NCBI RefSeq assembly: GCF_003008555.2
Contig: NZ_CP027665.1
Location: 2,666,001 to 2,730,000, forward strand
Origin: Pukyongiella litopenaei
Lineage (GTDB): Bacteria; Pseudomonadota; Alphaproteobacteria; Rhodobacterales; Rhodobacteraceae
Direction of reading: 5' to 3'
Length of the DNA: 64,000 nucleotides
Part shown: positions 16,609 to 26,601 of the stretch, in pieces
How positions within the stretch are numbered: position 1 is the stretch's first letter
Layout: each line of letters begins with the position of its first letter
Position numbers and translations under genes: made by a program
Notes under the pieces: generated by a model
What the model saw: the letters and a program-made list of their open reading frames with translations, nothing else
The model's database searches: none
Told to the model about the DNA's origin: nothing

Positions 16609-18870
16609 TTACCGCCGCCGCCTGAGCTTGCGCTTCAGCTTGTCGGCCTTGTGCCTGGCGCCGGTGGTGCCGCGTCGCGGGCCTCCTTTCCGCCGGGCCG
16701 GTGTCGGGCCGCGCGGCAGCGTCTTGTCGTCAACCGACAGCAGCTCCAGTTCGAGCCCGCCTGTCACCGGCGTCGCCTGCGCCAGCCGCACGGTGACCCG
16801 CTGGCCGATGCCGATGGTCAGCCCGGTATCGGCCCCCATCAGCGTGCCGGCCTCGCGGTCGAAATGGAAATATTCGCGCCCCAGCGACCGGATCGGGATC
16901 AGCCCGTCGGCGCCGGTCTCGTCGAGCTTGGCAAAGGCGCCGAAGCGGGCGATGCCGCTGATCCGACCGGTAAATTCGTTGCCCACCCGTTCCGACAGGT
17001 AGGCGGCGAGATAGCGGTCGGTGGTGTCGCGTTCGGCCATCATCGACCGGCGTTCGGTATCCGAGATATGGGTGGCGGTGTCCTCCAGCCGGTCGATCTC
17101 GTCGGGCTGCAACCCGTCCCTGTTTCCGCCCCAGCCATGGGCCGCGATCAGCGCCCGGTGCACCACCAGGTCGGCATAGCGCCGGATCGGCGAGGTGAAA
17201 TGGGCATAATGCTGCAACGCCAGACCGAAATGTCCGAAATTCTCGGGGCTGTAATAAGCCTGTGTCATCGACCGCAGGGTGGACATGTTGATCAGCTCGG
17301 CATCGTCGGTCCCGGCGGCGGCGTTCAGCAGCGCGTTCAGGTGCCGGGTCTGCAGGACCTGCCCCTTGGCCAGCGTCAGGCCGGCCGCCCGGGCGGTTTC
17401 GCGCAGCGCGTCGAGCTTTTCCGGCGACGGTTCCTCGTGCACCCGGAACAGCAGCGGCGAGCGTCTGGCGATCAGCGTCTGCGCGGCGCAGACATTGGCC
17501 AGCACCATGAATTCCTCGATCAGCCGGTGCGCATCCAGCCGGTCGCGGAAGGCGACCGACTGCACCTTGCCGTCCTCGCCCAGAACGATCCGCCGTTCGG
17601 GCAGGTCCAGATCCAGCGGCTGGCGATGGGCGCGCGCCTGTTTCAGGGCGTCATAGGCGGCGAACAGCGGCGTCAGCACCGGGTCGAGCAGCGGCGCGGT
17701 GCGGTCGTTGGGGGTGCCGTCGACCGCGTCCTGCACCTCGCCGTAATGCAGCGAGGCGGCCGAGCGCATCAGCGCGCGGTGAAAATCGTGACCGATCAGC
17801 ATACCCTCGGCATCGATGCGCATCCGCGCCACGATGCAGGCGCGCGGAACGCCTTCGTGCAGCGAACACAGATCGCCTGACAGCCGGTCGGGCAGCATCG
17901 GCACCACCCGGTCGGGGAAATAGGTCGAATTGCCACGGTTGCGCGCCTCGCGGTCCAGCGCCGAACCGGGGCGCACATAGGCGGCCACATCGGCGATCGC
18001 GACCCAGATCACATGCCCGCCGGGGTTGTTCGGGTCGTCATCGGGCTGGGCATAGCAGGCGTCGTCATGGTCGCGCGCATCCGCCGGGTCGATGGTGATC
18101 AGCGGCAGGTCGCGCAGGTCGGTGCGCCCCTTCAGCCCGGCGGGTTTGCAGGCATCGGCCTCGGCAATGACCGCGTCGGGAAAATCGTCGGGAATGCCAT
18201 GCTGGTGGATGGCGATCAGCGACACCGCCCTTGGCGCGGAGGGATCGCCCAGCCGGTTGACGATCCGGGCTTTGGGCAGGCCCAGCCGATTTCGCGGCCC
18301 GGCCTGTTCGGCCTCGACCAGTTCGCCGTCCTTGGCACCGTGGCGGGCGGCGTCGGCCACCAGCCATTCGGTGCTGGCGGATTTGTCGATCGGCACGATA
18401 CGCCCGCCCTCGGCACCCTTGCGGAACACGCCCAGCACGCGTTTGGGATTGGTGCCGATGCGCCGGATCAGCCGGGCCTCGTAATTATGATCGGCCTCCT
18501 GCACCGGGGTCAGCCGGGCCAGGATCCGGTCGCCTTCGCCCAGGGCCGGGTCGGATGCGCGCGGGATCACCAGCACCAGCGGTTCGACCCCTTCGCCATG
18601 CCATTCCAGCGGGCGGGCGAACAGGTCGCCATCGCCATCGGGCGCCTTGATCTGCAATACGCTGACCGGCGGCAGCCGGTCCGGGTCGCGATAGCTGCGC
18701 TTGCGCTTTTCGAGATGGCCCTCGGCCTCGAGTTCCTTCAGCAGCCGCTTGAGGTCGATCCGCGCGGCCCCCTTGATCCCGAAGGCCTTGGCGATGTCGC
18801 GTTTGGAGGTCAGGGTCGGGTTGGCCGCGATCCAGTCGAGGATTTCCGGCTTGGTCGGGATCCTTGTCAT
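16609..18870 (-). CDS. rnr: Ribonuclease R
   Basis: A 753-residue RNB-family 3'-5' exoribonuclease. An N-terminal winged helix (about 5-60) is followed by cold-shock-like OB folds, then the RNB catalytic domain with the metal-binding aspartates in ITIDPADARDHDDA, a YFPDRVVPMLP segment and the late HFTSPIRRYADL motif. An S1 domain (about 640-720) and a basic tail with many Lys and Arg close the protein. It degrades structured RNA, mRNA decay intermediates and defective rRNA. Start ATG 18868-18870; it stands alone, 92 bp from dapE. Confidence 0.93.
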   Translation of the reverse strand: MTRIPTKPEILDWIAANPTLTSKRDIAKAFGIKGAARIDLKRLLKELEAEGHLEKRKRSYRDPDRLPPVSVLQIKAPDGDGDLFARPLEWHGEGVEPLVLVIPRASDPALGEGDRILARLTPVQEADHNYEARLIRRIGTNPKRVLGVFRKGAEGGRIVPIDKSASTEWLVADAARHGAKDGELVEAEQAGPRNRLGLPKARIVNRLGDPSAPRAVSLIAIHQHGIPDDFPDAVIAEADACKPAGLKGRTDLRDLPLITIDPADARDHDDACYAQPDDDPNNPGGHVIWVAIADVAAYVRPGSALDREARNRGNSTYFPDRVVPMLPDRLSGDLCSLHEGVPRACIVARMRIDAEGMLIGHDFHRALMRSAASLHYGEVQDAVDGTPNDRTAPLLDPVLTPLFAAYDALKQARAHRQPLDLDLPERRIVLGEDGKVQSVAFRDRLDAHRLIEEFMVLANVCAAQTLIARRSPLLFRVHEEPSPEKLDALRETARAAGLTLAKGQVLQTRHLNALLNAAAGTDDAELINMSTLRSMTQAYYSPENFGHFGLALQHYAHFTSPIRRYADLVVHRALIAAHGWGGNRDGLQPDEIDRLEDTATHISDTERRSMMAERDTTDRYLAAYLSERVGNEFTGRISGIARFGAFAKLDETGADGLIPIRSLGREYFHFDREAGTLMGADTGLTIGIGQRVTVRLAQATPVTGGLELELLSVDDKTLPRGPTPARRKGGPRRGTTGARHKADKLKRKLRRRR

Positions 18871-18962
18871 GTCTTCGCCCTAGCATGGGTGCGCAAGCGC
18901 GTCATGGTGAAAAATACGCCGCCGGACAGCCGCCGGACAGCCGCGCGAACGGCCGGGCGCCG

Positions 18963-20108
18963 TCAGGCAAAGTAATCCCGCAGGATGCGGGCATAGACGG
19001 CTTTCAACTGGTGGATCTGGGCGATTTCCACGCTTTCATCCACCTGGTGCATGGTCTTTCCCACCAGCCCGAACTCGACCACCGGGCAGTGATCCTTGAC
19101 GAACCGCGCATCCGAGGTGCCGCCCGAGGTGGACAGGACCGGCGTGACCCCGGTTTCCGCCTCGACCGCGGCGGCGACCAGGTCCGACAACGCCCCCGGC
19201 GGGGTCAGGAAACTTTCGCCCGAGATGGACACGTCCACGGCGATATCGACACCGAAGTCTGCGGCCACGCCGGCGGCTTCGTCGCGGAGCCAGCCGGTCA
19301 GGGTCTCGCCGGAATGGGCGTCGTTGAACCGGATGTTGACGGTCGACCGGCACTGGGCCGGGATCACGTTGCTGGCGGGGTTGCCGGTGTCGACGGTGAC
19401 GACCGCGAGCGTCGAGGCGTCGAAATGATCCGTGCCGGTGTCCAGGTCGTGGCTGGCCAGCCGGTCCATCAGCCGCACCATCGCCGGCAGCGGGTTGCGG
19501 GCGCGGTGGGGATAGGCGGAATGGCCCTGAACTCCGGTCACGGTGAACCGGGCGGTCAGCGAACCGCGCCGACCGATCTTGATCATCTCGCCCATCCGGT
19601 CGGGGCAGGTCGGTTCACCCACGAGGCAGACCGACATCGCCTCGCCGGTGGCGGCCATGTGATCGAGCAGCGCGACCGTGCCATCGATCGCGTCGCCTTC
19701 CTCGTCGCCGGTGATGGCCAGGATGACCGCGCCGTCAGGGGGCGTGTCGCGCACGAAATCGACCGCCGCCGCGGCAAAAGCGGCCACGCCCGATTTCATG
19801 TCGGTCGCCCCGCGCCCGTAAAGCCGCCCGTCGCGTTCCTCGGCGGCGAACGGGTCGACGGTCCAGGCGGCTTCATCGCCCACGGGGACGACATCGGTAT
19901 GCCCGTTGAACCCGAAACTGCGCGCATGGCCTTTTTCGCCCCAGCGCGCGAACAGGTTGCAGACCCCGCCGCGATCCACGCGGGTGCAGGCAAACCCGGC
20001 CCGTTCCAGGAACTCCTGCAACAGCACCAGCGCCCCGCCCTCGGCAGGTGTGACCGAGGGGCAGCGGATCAGGTCGGCGGTCAGGCGGGCGGGGTCCGTG
20101 GCGGTCAT
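18963..20108 (-). CDS. dapE: Succinyl-diaminopimelate desuccinylase
   Basis: A 381-residue M20-family di-zinc hydrolase. Metal-binding and catalytic motifs are readable: [12 protein letters not shown] (His and catalytic Asp), [23 protein letters not shown] (Glu pair) and a C-terminal [10 protein letters not shown], all typical of DapE rather than ArgE. It hydrolyses N-succinyl-LL-diaminopimelate in lysine and peptidoglycan precursor synthesis. dapD, which acts earlier in the same branch, is 1.6 kb away on the same strand, separated by a plus-strand gene. Confidence 0.93.
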   Translation of the reverse strand: MTATDPARLTADLIRCPSVTPAEGGALVLLQEFLERAGFACTRVDRGGVCNLFARWGEKGHARSFGFNGHTDVVPVGDEAAWTVDPFAAEERDGRLYGRGATDMKSGVAAFAAAAVDFVRDTPPDGAVILAITGDEEGDAIDGTVALLDHMAATGEAMSVCLVGEPTCPDRMGEMIKIGRRGSLTARFTVTGVQGHSAYPHRARNPLPAMVRLMDRLASHDLDTGTDHFDASTLAVVTVDTGNPASNVIPAQCRSTVNIRFNDAHSGETLTGWLRDEAAGVAADFGVDIAVDVSISGESFLTPPGALSDLVAAAVEAETGVTPVLSTSGGTSDARFVKDHCPVVEFGLVGKTMHQVDESVEIAQIHQLKAVYARILRDYFA

Positions 20109-20298
20109 GGCGTCTTTTCCTCGTGCTGGGTGCGCGTCACCGGTTTGGGCCGAAACCGGCTGGGCGACAAGCCCGAAACGCGGTGCGTTCCGGGTACAGG
20201 TTGCCGCGATCGCCGGGTTTGACCTTGACCTGTGCGGGCAACATCATGCACCGACGGATCAGACGGGAACATTCGGCTTTCGGTGGGCCTTGGGGGAC

Positions 20299-21363
20299 AT
20301 GCAGAAACTTTTCGGACTGATCCTTGGTATCGGGGTCCTGGTGGCGGTGTTGGCCGGTTCTGCCCGGGCCCAGACGCTTTCCGTGTCCACGGTAACCCGC
20401 CCGCCCTTTTCGCAGGTCGAGAACGGGGTGGATACCGGGTTCTCGATCGAGCTTCTGGCCGCGCTGTCCGAGGCGCTGGGCTGGCAAACCGAACTGAACC
20501 GGGTCGAGCTGTTTTCCGGGATGCTGACCGCGGTCCAGGATGGCAGCGCGGACATGGCGATCGCCAATATCTCGATCACGTCGGCGCGGGAATCGGTGAT
20601 GGACTTTACCCAGCCGATTTTCGAATCCGGCCTGCAGATCATGGTCAGCAGCGACTCGGACCGCCCGATCCCGATCTGGCGGGCGGTGCTGTCGGCCGAA
20701 CTGTTCCGGGCCATCGGCATCGCCTTTGTCCTGCTGCTGGGCGGCGGGATGCTGATGTGGGTCTTTGAACGCAAGGCGCAGCCCTATTTCGACCGGCCAT
20801 CGCGCGAGGCCTGGTTCCCGTCCTTCTGGTGGGCGCTCAACCTGGTGGTCAATGGCGGGTTCGAGGAACGGATGCCGCGCACGCTGCTGGGGCGGCTGCT
20901 GGGGGTCGTGCTGGTGGTGTCGTCGCTGTTCATCGTATCGGTCTTCGTGGCGCGGATTTCATCGGTGATGACGGTCGAGGCGATCAGCGGGTCGGTCAAT
21001 TCGGTCAACGATCTCTATGGCAAGCAGGTCGCGACGATCCGCGACTCGACCGCTTCCGCCTTTCTACAACGGCGCGAGATCGGGTTCGACGACTATGAAA
21101 CGCTGGACGAGCTGCTGGCCGATTTCGAGGCGGGCAAGATCGACGCCGTCGTGTTCGACGCGCCGGTCCTGTCCTATTACGCGACCCATGCCGGGGCCGG
21201 GCGGGCCAAGATGGTCGGCCCGGTGTTCCGGCGCGAAAACTACGGCATCCTGTTTCCGACCGGCAGCCCGCTGGTCGAGGATGTCAACCGGGCGCTGCTG
21301 GCGCTGCGTGAAAACGGCACCTATGACGATATCTATCGCAAGTGGTTCGGCCGCGTGAACTAG
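20299..21363 (+). CDS. Ionotropic glutamate receptor-like membrane protein
   Basis: A 354-residue protein with the bacterial iGluR layout. It has a signal peptide (1-24), a ligand-binding lobe S1 (25-120) with the amino-acid carboxylate-binding arginine in ITSARESVMDFTQP (R97), a membrane helix (about 133-155), a re-entrant pore-like segment (about 171-190), a second membrane helix (198-219), then lobe S2 (240-354) with VVFDAPVL. Length and order match GluR0-type channels, but the pore does not contain TVGYGD; it reads LVVNGGFEERMP. It may be a non-potassium channel or a membrane-bound sensor of amino acids. The start is the ATG before the signal peptide. Confidence 0.75.
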   Translation: MQKLFGLILGIGVLVAVLAGSARAQTLSVSTVTRPPFSQVENGVDTGFSIELLAALSEALGWQTELNRVELFSGMLTAVQDGSADMAIANISITSARESVMDFTQPIFESGLQIMVSSDSDRPIPIWRAVLSAELFRAIGIAFVLLLGGGMLMWVFERKAQPYFDRPSREAWFPSFWWALNLVVNGGFEERMPRTLLGRLLGVVLVVSSLFIVSVFVARISSVMTVEAISGSVNSVNDLYGKQVATIRDSTASAFLQRREIGFDDYETLDELLADFEAGKIDAVVFDAPVLSYYATHAGAGRAKMVGPVFRRENYGILFPTGSPLVEDVNRALLALRENGTYDDIYRKWFGRVN

Positions 21364-21716
21364 TCCGCGGCCGCGCCGGCCTCTCCGAAGAACGGGGTCA
21401 CCTGTGCCACGATCACCGCGTTTTCCGCCAGCGCCCGGTCCATCAGCCCGCGTTCCTCGTCGCCGATGTCGTGACCGGCCGCTTCGCGTTCGGCCAGCGT
21501 CCCATATCCGGTCACATCGAGCGGCGCGGTATCGGCCTGTTTCAGGATCGCCACGGTTTCACGCACGGCCTCGGCCTCGTCCACGCCCGAGGCATAGCAC
21601 ATCAGCGCCGCGCCGGTGGCATCGGCGGGCAGGCCGTCGCCGTCCTTGCGGCCGATCTGCACCAGCAGGGTGAACACCTGCTGGCGCGACGGTTTCCTGG
21701 GTTTGCGGTCAGTCAC
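21360..21716 (-). CDS. Hypothetical protein overlapping dapD
   Basis: A 118-residue soluble protein starting at GTG 21714-21716, inside the last codons of dapD (8-bp overlap), so translation is probably coupled. It begins with a basic stretch ([12 protein letters not shown]) and is otherwise acidic and helical, ending [10 protein letters not shown]. No signal peptide, membrane segment or recognised motif is visible. Its stop overlaps the stop of the convergent receptor-like gene by 4 bp. Coupling to dapD is the only functional hint. Confidence 0.65.
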   Translation of the reverse strand: MTDRKPRKPSRQQVFTLLVQIGRKDGDGLPADATGAALMCYASGVDEAEAVRETVAILKQADTAPLDVTGYGTLAEREAAGHDIGDEERGLMDRALAENAVIVAQVTPFFGEAGAAAD

Positions 21717-22536
21717 GCAGAAGCTCGTTGATGCCGGTTTTCGACCGGGTTCTTTCGTCGACGCGCTTCACGATCACCGCGCAGTAGAGGCTGATGTTGT
21801 TTTTGCTTGGCATGGAGCCGGCGACGACGACGGAATAGGGCGGCACCTCGCCATACATGACCTCGCCGGTTTCGCGGTCCACGATCTTGGTGGATTGGCC
21901 GATGAACACGCCCATGCCCAAGACCGAGCCCTCGCGCACGATGCAGCCCTCGACCACCTCGGACCGCGCGCCGATGAAACAATTGTCCTCGATGATGGTC
22001 GGGCCGGCCTGCATCGGTTCCAGCACGCCGCCGATGCCGACGCCGCCCGACAGGTGCACGTTCTTGCCGATCTGGGCGCAGGATCCGACCGTCGCCCAGG
22101 TGTCGACCATGGTGCCCTCATCGACATGGGCGCCGAGATTGACGAATGACGGCATCAGCACCACGCCCGGCGCGATATAGGCCGATCTGCGCACCACGCA
22201 GTTGGGCACCGCGCGAAAGCCCGCGGCCCGCCACTGGTTTTCACCCCAGCCGGCGAATTTGCTGTCCACCTTGTCCCACCAGCCGCCGGCCTGCGGGCCG
22301 CCGGGCTGGATTTCCATGTCCTTCAGGCGGAACCCCAGCAGCACGGCCTTCTTGGCCCACTGGTTGACGTGCCATTGCCCGTCGGCCTGCCGTTCCGCGA
22401 CCCGCAGCCTGCCGCTGTCCAGCGTATCGAGCGTATCCTCGATCGCCTCGCGCGCCTCGCCGGTGGTGGCGGGGCTGATCGTGTCGCGGGCCTCCCATGC
22501 CGCTTCGATGGCGGTTTCAAGCTGGGCGTTCGACAT
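21709..22536 (-). CDS. dapD: 2,3,4,5-tetrahydropyridine-2,6-dicarboxylate N-succinyltransferase
   Basis: A 275-residue left-handed beta-helix acyltransferase of usual length for DapD. Hexapeptide-repeat strands run from about residue 105 ([20 protein letters not shown], then [37 protein letters not shown]). It uses succinyl-CoA to succinylate tetrahydrodipicolinate, the first committed step of the succinylase lysine branch, upstream of DapE. The ATG at 22534-22536 starts [15 protein letters not shown], the normal DapD N-terminus. Confidence 0.94.
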   Translation of the reverse strand: MSNAQLETAIEAAWEARDTISPATTGEAREAIEDTLDTLDSGRLRVAERQADGQWHVNQWAKKAVLLGFRLKDMEIQPGGPQAGGWWDKVDSKFAGWGENQWRAAGFRAVPNCVVRRSAYIAPGVVLMPSFVNLGAHVDEGTMVDTWATVGSCAQIGKNVHLSGGVGIGGVLEPMQAGPTIIEDNCFIGARSEVVEGCIVREGSVLGMGVFIGQSTKIVDRETGEVMYGEVPPYSVVVAGSMPSKNNISLYCAVIVKRVDERTRSKTGINELLRD

Positions 22537-22648
22537 CGGGTATCCCTTCCTGCAGTTGCGGCTGTTCCGGTCGCCTATAGACCGGCAGGGACAGTCGCGC
22601 AACGCGCAGCATCGGCGCCCGGCCGGAAACGGGCGGGCAGGTCGCGGG

Positions 22649-23572
22649 TCACGGGCGCAGCGGGTCCGGTTCGACATTGCCGCCGCAGACCAGGACCGCC
22701 ACCCGTTCCCCCGGTTCGGGCCGGTAGGCGCCGCAGAGCAGCGCCGCCAGCGCGGTTGCCCCGGCCGGTTCCGGCAGTTGCCGGCACCCGCGCCAGAGCA
22801 GGGCCTGCGCCTGGGCGATGGCGGCATCCGGCACCAAAACCGACGCGATGCCCTGGGCCCGGGCGAGGCCGAAACAGATATCGCCGATCCGCCGGGCGCC
22901 GAGGGCATTGGCGGCGATGCCGGAGACATCGACATCGACCGGATGGCCTGCCTCCAGCGCGGCATGCAGCGCGCAGGAGGTTTCCGGTTCGACCGCCACA
23001 ACCTTGCGCGCGCCCCGCAGCCAGGCCATCGCCCCGGCGATCAGGCCACCGCCGCCGACGGCGATCAGGACGGTGTCGGCCCGCAGCCCCTGGTCTTCCC
23101 ATTCGCGTGCCAGCGTACCCTGTCCGGCAACCGTTGCCGGCGCATCATAGGCATGGATCTGCATCGCGCCGCTCCGGGTCTCCCAGTCGCGCGCCATCTG
23201 CAACGCGTTGGCATAGTCGCCGGGCACCACGGTCAGGTCGGCGCCGGTTTCGCGAATCAGCGCGATTTTCGAGGCACCGGCCATTTCGGGGACGAAGATA
23301 TGCGCGGCATGGCCCAGCGCGCGCGCGGCAAAAGCCACGGCGGCGCCGTGATTGCCGCCGCTGGCCGCCACCACCCCGGCCACGGGGACCTCTTGCGACA
23401 ACAGCGTGTTGAACGCCCCGCGTGCCTTGAAGCTGCCGGTATGCTGGGCCAGTTCCAGTTTCATCTCGACCGGGCCGGGCAGGGCGGGGTGTTCCAGCAT
23501 CATCACCGGGGTGCGCACCGCATGTTGCGCGATGCGCTCTGCCGCCGCATCGATCTCTGCCCGTTCGATCAT
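22649..23572 (-). CDS. PLP-dependent threonine/serine dehydratase-like enzyme
   Basis: A 307-residue fold-type II PLP enzyme. The Schiff-base lysine lies in GSFKARGA, the substrate loop [14 protein letters not shown] follows, and the phosphate-binding [10 protein letters not shown] lies near residue 170. Length and the absence of a C-terminal ACT domain fit catabolic threonine dehydratases or serine/threo-hydroxyaspartate dehydratases. It probably deaminates a hydroxy-amino acid to a 2-oxo acid and ammonia; the preferred substrate cannot be read. Stands alone, divergent from the LOG gene. Confidence 0.82.
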   Translation of the reverse strand: MIERAEIDAAAERIAQHAVRTPVMMLEHPALPGPVEMKLELAQHTGSFKARGAFNTLLSQEVPVAGVVAASGGNHGAAVAFAARALGHAAHIFVPEMAGASKIALIRETGADLTVVPGDYANALQMARDWETRSGAMQIHAYDAPATVAGQGTLAREWEDQGLRADTVLIAVGGGGLIAGAMAWLRGARKVVAVEPETSCALHAALEAGHPVDVDVSGIAANALGARRIGDICFGLARAQGIASVLVPDAAIAQAQALLWRGCRQLPEPAGATALAALLCGAYRPEPGERVAVLVCGGNVEPDPLRP

Positions 23573-23650
23573 CCCGGCCCCCGCCGCTACTGGTCTTGGT
23601 CAGGCGGAACCTATAGGGCTGGAGGCAACGCGCAAGCAAGGATTGAACCG

Positions 23651-24493
23651 ATGAGAGACGACCGCCTGAGCCCGTTCCGCGACGCCCATGAGGACCGGAA
23701 CACGGCGCGGCATGTTCAGGATACGCCGCAGACCCGCGCACCGGCCTACCGGCTGGCCTTTGCCGATGACGATTTCCTGTGCCGGGACGAACTGCGCCCG
23801 GTGCGGCTGCAACTGGAACTGCTCAAGCCGCAGCTGCTGCTGGACGAGATGGGCATCGAAAGCACCGTGGTCATGTTCGGCGGCGCGCGTATCCCGGAAC
23901 CTGCGAACCGCGACAGCGCCCGCACGCAAACGCTGGCGGAGCTTTCGGGTTTCTATGACGAGGCCCGCCTGTTCGCGCGGCTGATGACCGAACGCGCGGT
24001 CGCCAGCGGCAATCGCGACAACATCATCGTGACCGGCGGCGGTCCCGGCGTGATGGAGGCGGGCAATCGCGGCGCGGCGGATGCGGGCGGGGTGTCGATC
24101 GGCCTGAACATCGTGCTGCCGCATGAACAGGCGCCCAACGGCTATGTCACGCCCGATCTCAGTTTCAACTTCCACTATTTCGCCATCCGCAAGATGCATT
24201 TCCTGATGCGCGCCCGCGCCATCACCGTCTTTCCCGGCGGGTTCGGCACCATGGATGAGATGTTCGAATCCCTGACCCTGATCCAGACCGGGCGGATGGA
24301 GCGGGTTCCGTTCCTGCTGTTCGGCCGCACGTTCTGGGAACGGATCATCAACTGGGAGGCGCTGGCCGATGCCGGGACCATCTCGGACGAGGATCTCGAC
24401 CTGTTCCGGTTCGTGGACTCGGCGCAGGAGGCGGTCGAGGTGATCGACGGCTGGAAAATGGCACCGGCGCGCGCGGAAATTCCCGGCCGCTGA
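23651..24493 (+). CDS. LOG family protein (TIGR00730-like)
   Basis: A 280-residue Rossmann-fold protein of the LOG (lysine decarboxylase-like) family. Both hallmarks are present: VTGGGPGVMEAGNRGA near residue 135 and PGGFGTMDEMFE near residue 195. Members cleave nucleoside monophosphates, including cytokinin ribotides, to free base and ribose phosphate. The first 75 residues form an N-terminal extension seen in the longer bacterial LOG class. The ATG at 23651 begins MRDDRLSPF. Confidence 0.85.
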   Translation: MRDDRLSPFRDAHEDRNTARHVQDTPQTRAPAYRLAFADDDFLCRDELRPVRLQLELLKPQLLLDEMGIESTVVMFGGARIPEPANRDSARTQTLAELSGFYDEARLFARLMTERAVASGNRDNIIVTGGGPGVMEAGNRGAADAGGVSIGLNIVLPHEQAPNGYVTPDLSFNFHYFAIRKMHFLMRARAITVFPGGFGTMDEMFESLTLIQTGRMERVPFLLFGRTFWERIINWEALADAGTISDEDLDLFRFVDSAQEAVEVIDGWKMAPARAEIPGR

Positions 24494-24499
24494 ATTAGA

Positions 24500-24540
24500 C
24501 GCTGAAACGGGCGCCGGACCGGGGCGCCCGATGTTCAGCG
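24500..24540. terminator. Bidirectional hairpin between the LOG gene and rlmN
   Basis: A two-level inverted repeat: CGCTGAA/TTCAGCG (24500-24506 and 24534-24540) encloses CGGGCGCC/GGCGCCCG (24508-24515 and 24523-24530). It fills the 41-bp gap between two convergent genes and overlaps the rlmN stop. T-tracts are short (TTC or TTT), so it is only a probable terminator. Confidence 0.5.
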
Positions 24541-25722
24541 GTCGAGGCCGGCCTCGGCCTCGATCTGCCGCCGGGATTTGCGCGCGCGTTCGGTTTCCGA
24601 TTTCAGCTGCCCGCAGGCGGCCATGATATCCTCGCCGCGCGGGGTGCGGATCGGGCTGGCATAGCCGGCCTTGTAGATGATGTCGGCAAAGGCGCGGATA
24701 CGGTTGTTCGACGACCGTTTGTAGGGCGCGCCGGGCCATTCGTTGAACGGGATCAGGTTGATCTTGGCGGGAATGCCGTGTTCGCGGATCAGCGCGATCA
24801 GCCGACGCGCGTCGTCGTCGCTGTCATTGACCCCGTCCAGCATCACATATTCGAACGTGATGCGTTCGGAATTCGACGCCTTGGGATAGCTGGCCAGCGC
24901 CCGCAGCAGGGCGTCGATGTTCCAGCGCCGGTTGATCGGCACCAGCACGTTGCGGGTTTCGTCATCGGTGGCGTGAAAGGAAATCGCCAGTTGGCAGCCG
25001 ATTTCCTCGGCCGTGCGGGCGATCTCGGGCACCACCCCCGAGGTGGACAGCGTGATACGGCGGCGCGACAGCGAAATGCCCTCGGGGTCCATCGCGATCT
25101 TCATCGCGTCGCGCACATTGTCGAAATTGTAGAGCGGTTCGCCCATGCCCATCAGCACGATGTTGGACAGCAGGCGGGTTTCGTCCTTGGGCTGGCCCGG
25201 CACCGGCCATTCGCCCAGGTCGTCGCGCGCCATCATCACCTGGCCCACGATTTCACCGGCGGTCAGGTTGCGCACCAGTTTCTGCGTGCCGGTGTGGCAG
25301 AAGGAACAGGTCAGCGTGCAGCCCACCTGGCTCGACACGCACAGCGTGCCGCGATCCTCTTCGGGGATATAGACCACCTCGACCTCGTGGCCGCCGGCGA
25401 TGCGGACCAGGTATTTGCGGGTGCCGTCGGCGCTGACCTGGCGGCTGACCATTTCGGGCACCTCGATCACGAACCGTTCACCCAGCAGGGCGCGATAGGG
25501 TTTGGCCAGGTTGGTCATCGCCGCGAAATCGCGCACGCCCCACTGATAGATCCACTGCCAGATCTGGCCCACGCGCATCCGCGCCTGTTTTTCGGGGGTG
25601 CCCGTGGCGATCAGCGCCTCGCGCATGGCCTCGCGGGTCATGCCGACAAGGTTGACCGGCCCATCGGGCAGCTTGCGCGGGATGGTCAGGACATCCTGCG
25701 TGATCGGGGCGGTTTGGGTCAT
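24535..25722 (-). CDS. rlmN: Dual-specificity 23S rRNA/tRNA adenine-C2 methyltransferase
   Basis: A 395-residue radical-SAM enzyme. The iron-sulfur motif CxxxCxxC is readable as CTLTCSFC, followed by [21 protein letters not shown], the TLSTSGVVP strand, AISFHA and the late catalytic cysteine in IMAACGQL. It methylates C2 of A2503 in 23S rRNA and A37 in certain tRNAs, affecting translational accuracy. The frame stays open upstream to 25845, but MTQTAPITQ at 25722 fits the family N-terminus and length. Confidence 0.94.
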   Translation of the reverse strand: MTQTAPITQDVLTIPRKLPDGPVNLVGMTREAMREALIATGTPEKQARMRVGQIWQWIYQWGVRDFAAMTNLAKPYRALLGERFVIEVPEMVSRQVSADGTRKYLVRIAGGHEVEVVYIPEEDRGTLCVSSQVGCTLTCSFCHTGTQKLVRNLTAGEIVGQVMMARDDLGEWPVPGQPKDETRLLSNIVLMGMGEPLYNFDNVRDAMKIAMDPEGISLSRRRITLSTSGVVPEIARTAEEIGCQLAISFHATDDETRNVLVPINRRWNIDALLRALASYPKASNSERITFEYVMLDGVNDSDDDARRLIALIREHGIPAKINLIPFNEWPGAPYKRSSNNRIRAFADIIYKAGYASPIRTPRGEDIMAACGQLKSETERARKSRRQIEAEAGLDR

Positions 25723-25892
25723 GGCGCGGCCTACCGTTGCGGTGAAGACGGTCATATAGGGCAAACCGCGGCCGATTTGAACGAAAAAACGTATCCCGCC
25801 CCCAGCTTCCCGCCCAGACCTTCCCGTCCAGACCTTCCCGTCCAAGCCTTTCTACCCCGGCGGGGCAGGGGAGGGGTGTCAGGCCGGGCGGG

Positions 25893-26432
25893 TTACTGGT
25901 TGCAGCGTTTCTCGGCGTCCTCGATCGCGGCGGTAAAGCCCAGCAGTGAAAACGTGTCGCTGGTCTGGGTGCCGCGCGCCGACCGCGCGGTCAGCACCGC
26001 CTCGGCCCCGCGTTTCATGGCGGTGATGATCTTGGCATCATCCGTCGCCGTGGCGGGCCAGGCCCATTCGCCGTCCGAGAACAGCTCGAAACTGTTGCCC
26101 GAGATGTTCATGTTGACGGTCGACCCCGTGGCGAAGGGATAGCCGCCGGTAAAGGCGATCTGGCCCTTTACCTTGTCCTTGGGGCGGTAGAACACGAACA
26201 GCAATATGTCGCCGCGCCGCACCGCGACCTCGCGGCCGCCGCGGGTGTTCTTGGTGCTCTTGGGCGCCGATACGCTCCAGCACTCGGTCGGATCCTTCTC
26301 GACGAACACGCTCCAGTCGGTCTTGGCCGCGACCCTGTTCGTGCTCGTTCCCTGCTTGTCCTGTGCGGTTGCGGTGGTGGCCAGCCCGGCCACACACAGG
26401 GCCGCCAGCGTGCAGCCGAATTTCGATACCAT
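25893..26432 (-). CDS. Invasion-associated locus B (IalB)-family secreted protein
   Basis: A 179-residue protein with a signal peptide (MVSKFGCTLAALCVAGLATTATAQ) and an IalB-type body: DWSVFVEKDPTECWSVSAP, RRGDILLFVFYRP and a C-terminal AEKRCNQ, with two cysteines likely to form a disulfide. The start at 26430-26432 has GGAGG eight bases upstream; the longer frame to 26492 lacks this. IalB proteins are periplasmic, common in Rhizobiales and Rhodobacterales, and mostly of unknown biochemical role; no link to invasion is implied. Confidence 0.75.
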   Translation of the reverse strand: MVSKFGCTLAALCVAGLATTATAQDKQGTSTNRVAAKTDWSVFVEKDPTECWSVSAPKSTKNTRGGREVAVRRGDILLFVFYRPKDKVKGQIAFTGGYPFATGSTVNMNISGNSFELFSDGEWAWPATATDDAKIITAMKRGAEAVLTARSARGTQTSDTFSLLGFTAAIEDAEKRCNQ

Positions 26433-26601
26433 CAGTCCAGCCTCCAGACCGTCCATTGCCTCAGTTCCGGGGCGGGTTGCGGGTTCTGACACCCGTCTGT
26501 TCGCGGTCGCCCCTCGCTTGCCGATTGCACAAGTCTAGCTTAGTTTTCAAGTCCAGCGAAAGGGCGAAAGCCCCGACTTCTCCGAACCGTGAGGTGATAT
26601 C

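Noticed and set aside
25723-25892. Gene upstream of rlmN
   Set aside because: Only repeated TTCCCG(T/C)CCAGACC-like segments (25806-25850) and no convincing frame; the rlmN frame extending into it is not supported.
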